From the NCBI GenBank assembly GCA_002362155.1, contig DETN01000127.1:1-23931 (forward strand): a stretch of 23,931 nucleotides of DNA. Direction: 5' to 3'. Numbering within the stretch: the stretch's first letter is position 1; each line of letters opens with the position of its first letter. The notes below the pieces were generated by a model that was given only the letters and a program-made list of their open reading frames with translations, made no database searches and had not been told where the DNA came from. Below are positions 21,519-23,931 of the stretch, piece after piece. Origin of the DNA: Lachnospiraceae bacterium UBA3287. Lineage in GTDB: Bacteria > Bacillota > Clostridia > Lachnospirales > Lachnospiraceae. Made by a program: the position numbers and the translations under genes.

Positions 21519-21561
21519 AAAAAAAACCGGCCGGCAAAAAGACTTGACTCTGCCGGCCGGT
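21519..21561 (-). terminator. Terminator after the PTS IIB gene
   Basis: ACCGGCCGGC (21526-21535) pairs with GCCGGCCGGT (21552-21561), a 10-bp GC-rich stem with a 16-base loop, followed on the minus strand by eight T's. It separates the PTS transcript from the deoR operon, so the latter needs its own promoter. Confidence 0.93.
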
Positions 21562-21588
21562 CCGTTGGTCTGGCTATCGAACCTGCGG

Positions 21589-21897
21589 TCAGTCGAGCAG
21601 ATCTGCTGCCTTCAGAGCGTCTTCGATTTCCTTCGCGGACATAACATTGCGAAGCGGGATCAGGACTGTGCCGTTCTTCTCAACGCCTTCAAAGGTCTTG
21701 ACGAAAGTCTTTGCACAGAATACCAGATCATAGTTACGTGCTGCGGATTTGCCTTCGGAAACGGGGCAGTGACGAAGCTCCGCGGGCTTAATGCCGTATT
21801 TCTTCATAACTTTGTCGATTGCCTTTTCCATCATCAGGGAAGAACCTGCACCGTTTGCGCAGCAAGCCAGAATTTTTTTGTTGTCAAGTTTAGCCAT
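21589..21897 (-). CDS. PTS system EIIB component, ascorbate (Ula) type
   Basis: A 102-residue cytoplasmic phosphocarrier of the lactose/cellobiose-fold IIB group. The phospho-cysteine loop is ILACCANGAGSSLMM, with Cys13 in the position of the catalytic Cys of UlaB (CGNGQGSS). It takes phosphate from IIA and passes it to the sugar as IIC imports it. The start is ATG 21897 because AAAGGGG lies seven bases upstream; a longer in-frame start at 21960 falls in a GC-rich intercistronic hairpin. It is the last of the IIA-IIC-IIB gene set and is followed by a strong terminator. Confidence 0.88.
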   Translation of the reverse strand: MAKLDNKKILACCANGAGSSLMMEKAIDKVMKKYGIKPAELRHCPVSEGKSAARNYDLVFCAKTFVKTFEGVEKNGTVLIPLRNVMSAKEIEDALKAADLLD

Positions 21898-21933
21898 TTG
21901 TAAACCCCTTTCCATAAAGTTTTTCCGGGAATT

Positions 21934-21957
21934 CCGGAAGGCCCTGCGGCCCTCCGG
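21934..21957 (-). other. Intercistronic hairpin between IIC and IIB
   Basis: CCGGAAGGCC (21934-21943) and GGCCCTCCGG (21948-21957) form a 10-bp GC-rich hairpin with a CTGC loop; the single mismatch is a G-U pair only in minus-strand RNA. It lies in the 160-base spacer between the IIC stop and the IIB start, with no T-tract. It likely protects or processes the message so that IIB and IIC are made at different levels (inference). The rest of the spacer is AT-rich and shows nothing else. Confidence 0.6.
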
Positions 21958-22057
21958 CATGCCCGAACTATAAATATTTCCTATGTAATTTTACCCCAAC
22001 CGGGCAATAAATACAGTACCCAAATACCTTAATTTTTGTTTTTACGCCGCGGACCGG

Positions 22058-23545
22058 TCAGGCCTTTGCCTTCTTGTTCTCAAGGTGCTCAAGATAAGCA
22101 TCGTAATCCTCGGTGATCAGGAAGTAGCCTTCGGGATCCTGACGATACTCGATCTGAGGCAGAGCCAGAAGGACGACAACGACGATGGCAACGCCGATGT
22201 AGCCGAGATACTTCATCAGAACTGTGAAGATGGGCCATACGGTATCCCAGTCGAACATGCCCAGATAGCCGCCGTACTGTGCCAGACCTACCCAGCCGGA
22301 GATCAGTGCTGCACCGAAGACCTGGATGAGACCGGAGATGAAGGGAATGATCAGGCAGGCCTTGATGCCGCCCTTTTCATTTGCTACCAGACCGATGGTG
22401 GCGTTATCGAAGAATACGGGAACGAATCCGCAGATGATCAGAGTAGGAGAACCTACCAGGATCAGGACCAGGATAGCGATCAGCTGACCGACCAGACCTG
22501 CAAGGAAGCCGAAGGTAACAGCGTTTGCATCACCGAAACCGAAGCAGACTGCGCAGTCAACGCCGGGAACGGAGGAAGGAAGAAGCTTGTCAGCGATACC
22601 CTGGAAGGAAGCTGTCAGCTCAGTAACGAAGGTACGGACGCCCAGCTGCAGGATGGCCAGATAAACGGCGAACTGCAGGGAGGTGTTGAAGCAGTAGAAT
22701 ACGAAGTTCTCGGTTTCCTTTGTGGCACCGGATTCAACGAAGAAAGGCTTGCCGATCAGAGCCATGATGACGCCGAAGAAAGCGGTCATCAGGATAGCGG
22801 TACATACCATGTTCTCGTTGAAGATGGAGAAGAAACCGGGCATCTCAAGGTCGCCGACCTTCTTGGGTTCGCTGCCGTCCTTGGGAGCGAAGAACTTGCC
22901 TGCTGCCCAGTAGCCCAGACGGATACCGAACATCTGCTGGTGAGCGATGGCAAAGCCTGCGCCTTCGGAAAGCTCCTGCATGGGCTTGACGGTCAGGTTG
23001 GAGCCGACGGCCCAGTATGCGCCCAGGATGAATGCCATGACTGCCATCAGAGCGATGCCGTTCTCATGCAGCTGAGGCAGTGCGAAGAGGATCAGCCAGT
23101 AAGCGGTAGCAGCCTGCTGAACCTGTACGTGGCCTGTGGTGAACAGGGTGCGGCACTTTGTGATCTTGTTGAAACGGACAAGAAGAATGTTGACGATGAA
23201 TGCGATCAGCAGCAGCTGCATAGCGCCGGAGAAAGCCTTTCCGAAGACTTCTTCAACACCTGCGGTAACAGCGTTCTGGCCATAGTAAGGGTCGATAACA
23301 GCTGCAGTCAGGTTGAATCTGTCCTTCAGACCTGCAAGGATGGGACGGAAGTTGGATGTCAGTCCGCCGGAACCTGCATTCAGGATCAGCATACCGATGA
23401 TAGCCTTCAGTGTGCCGGCCAGGGTGTCATACCACTTCTTGCCCATCAGGCAGTAGCCCAGCAGGGTCAGGAAACCGACCATGTAAGGAGCCTTCTGCAG
23501 AATGTAGGTCGCGAAGAAACTCCAGATTCCAAATAAAATGTTCAT
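22058..23545 (-). CDS. PTS system EIIC component, ascorbate (UlaA) family
   Basis: A 495-residue polytopic membrane protein of the EIIC-GAT/UlaA family, close to the usual ~465-490 residues. Its N-terminus (FFATYILQKAPYMVGFLTLLGY) parallels UlaA. GTLKAIIGMLILNAGSGGLTSNFRPI, TTGHVQVQQAATAYW, WAVGSNLTVKPMQELSEGAGFAIAH and GFFSIFNENMVCTAI follow in the same order as in UlaA. It forms the homodimeric channel that imports and helps phosphorylate the sugar. A GAGGGG site six bases upstream fixes the ATG. It follows the IIA gene by about 30 bases. The family also contains transporters for sugars other than ascorbate, so the substrate is left open. Confidence 0.9.
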   Translation of the reverse strand: MNILFGIWSFFATYILQKAPYMVGFLTLLGYCLMGKKWYDTLAGTLKAIIGMLILNAGSGGLTSNFRPILAGLKDRFNLTAAVIDPYYGQNAVTAGVEEVFGKAFSGAMQLLLIAFIVNILLVRFNKITKCRTLFTTGHVQVQQAATAYWLILFALPQLHENGIALMAVMAFILGAYWAVGSNLTVKPMQELSEGAGFAIAHQQMFGIRLGYWAAGKFFAPKDGSEPKKVGDLEMPGFFSIFNENMVCTAILMTAFFGVIMALIGKPFFVESGATKETENFVFYCFNTSLQFAVYLAILQLGVRTFVTELTASFQGIADKLLPSSVPGVDCAVCFGFGDANAVTFGFLAGLVGQLIAILVLILVGSPTLIICGFVPVFFDNATIGLVANEKGGIKACLIIPFISGLIQVFGAALISGWVGLAQYGGYLGMFDWDTVWPIFTVLMKYLGYIGVAIVVVVLLALPQIEYRQDPEGYFLITEDYDAYLEHLENKKAKA

Positions 23546-23577
23546 TGTTTTCCCCTCTTTCTAATCAATGAATAGGA

Positions 23578-23931
23578 TTAATAGAAATCATCCTCGAAAG
23601 GATGGTCTGCCTCGGCCTTCAGAATGTCTTCCGGGGTCTCGGCTTCCATCAGAGCGTCCAGCAGAGGCTCGTTCATGAAGATCTGCGTAAGCTGCTCGAT
23701 GTTGTTCATGTGTTCATCCGGATTGCAGGCTGCCAGTGTAAAGAAGAGCTTCGCCAACTTCCTTTCACCGTCGTCCTCACCGAAATCCACAATCTGTTTA
23801 TTTACCATGAAACCGATCGCGGTCTTATGGACGCCTTCAGCGTTCTCCTGAGAATGGGGCATTGCTACATAGTGGTCGAATACTACGTAGGGGCCGTACT
23901 TCTCGACGCAGGCAACGATCTGCTTGTAATA
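23578..23931 (-). CDS. PTS system EIIA component, mannitol/ascorbate type (5' end outside window)
   Basis: The C-terminal 117 residues of a phosphocarrier IIA protein of the PTS_EIIA_2 family; the frame is open through the right edge, so the start lies beyond it. The phosphorylated histidine is in VAMPHS. ALFFTLAAC-like segment KLFFTLAACNPDEHMNNIEQLTQIF and the LLDALMEAETPEDIL tail are typical for the family. It takes phosphate from HPr and gives it to IIB. An internal ATG at 23862 is the Met of VAMPHS itself and cannot be the true start. It heads the IIA-IIC-IIB set as far as visible. Confidence 0.88.
   Translation of the reverse strand, partial: YYKQIVACVEKYGPYVVFDHYVAMPHSQENAEGVHKTAIGFMVNKQIVDFGEDDGERKLAKLFFTLAACNPDEHMNNIEQLTQIFMNEPLLDALMEAETPEDILKAEADHPFEDDFY

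Noticed and set aside
22085..23536. Plus-strand open frame (483 codons) opposite PTS IIC
   Set aside because: Antisense shadow: rich in Asp, Gln, Glu and Cys with no motif, while the minus strand encodes a clear UlaA-family protein.
1..23931. tRNA or rRNA genes, CRISPR arrays, insertion sequences, prophage
   Set aside because: None seen: no CCA-ended cloverleaf, no regular spacer-repeat array, and no transposase or integrase motifs on either strand.

Overview
The window looks like chromosomal DNA of a gut-type Lachnospiraceae or close Clostridia relative. The evidence is two T-box leaders, consensus AGGAGG-type ribosome sites, split transketolase subunits, a SUV3-like helicase with a C-terminal zinc finger, and lipoprotein-anchored ABC uptake. 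This placement is inference; no rRNA, tRNA, phage, IS or CRISPR sequence is visible.

Layout. (1) 1-2.5 kb: a terminator and a minus-strand SUV3-like RNA helicase. (2) 2.8-8.3 kb: a more AT-rich accessory block. It holds a minus-strand metallo-beta-lactamase-fold hydrolase divergent from a plus-strand run of SLC13-type permease, alpha/beta hydrolase and two overlapping LysR regulators. It looks like a self-contained uptake-and-hydrolysis module for an unknown organic acid or ester. (3) 8.3-8.75 kb: a decayed C-terminal fragment of an ECF-transporter S component (ThiT-like) with its old terminator. (4) 8.76-12.9 kb: a promoter, a T-box riboswitch with a probable UGG (Trp) specifier, a three-gene TrpXYZ-type ABC transporter, then a TetR regulator and a 28-residue membrane mini-protein. 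(5) 13.1-16.3 kb, minus strand: a T-box with a CUG (Leu) specifier driving 2-isopropylmalate synthase, followed by an esterase. The synthase carries an AraC-type DNA-binding domain fused after its complete leucine-sensing domain, and this is the most striking object here. (6) 16.4-23.9 kb, minus strand: a carbohydrate locus. Two transcription units are visible: IIA-IIC-IIB of an ascorbate/Ula-type PTS (the IIA runs off the window), and deoR - membrane protein - L-ribulose-5-P 4-epimerase - transketolase N - transketolase C - RpiB-like isomerase.

How it works together. The PTS probably delivers a phosphorylated pentose or pentose-like sugar. The 4-epimerase, RpiB-like isomerase and split transketolase would then feed it into the pentose-phosphate pathway under the DeoR regulator, whose promoter region is dense in TTTTCAA/TGAAAC repeats. 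The two T-boxes tie tryptophan uptake and leucine synthesis to tRNA charging. All function calls come from motif recognition by eye; no database search was possible.
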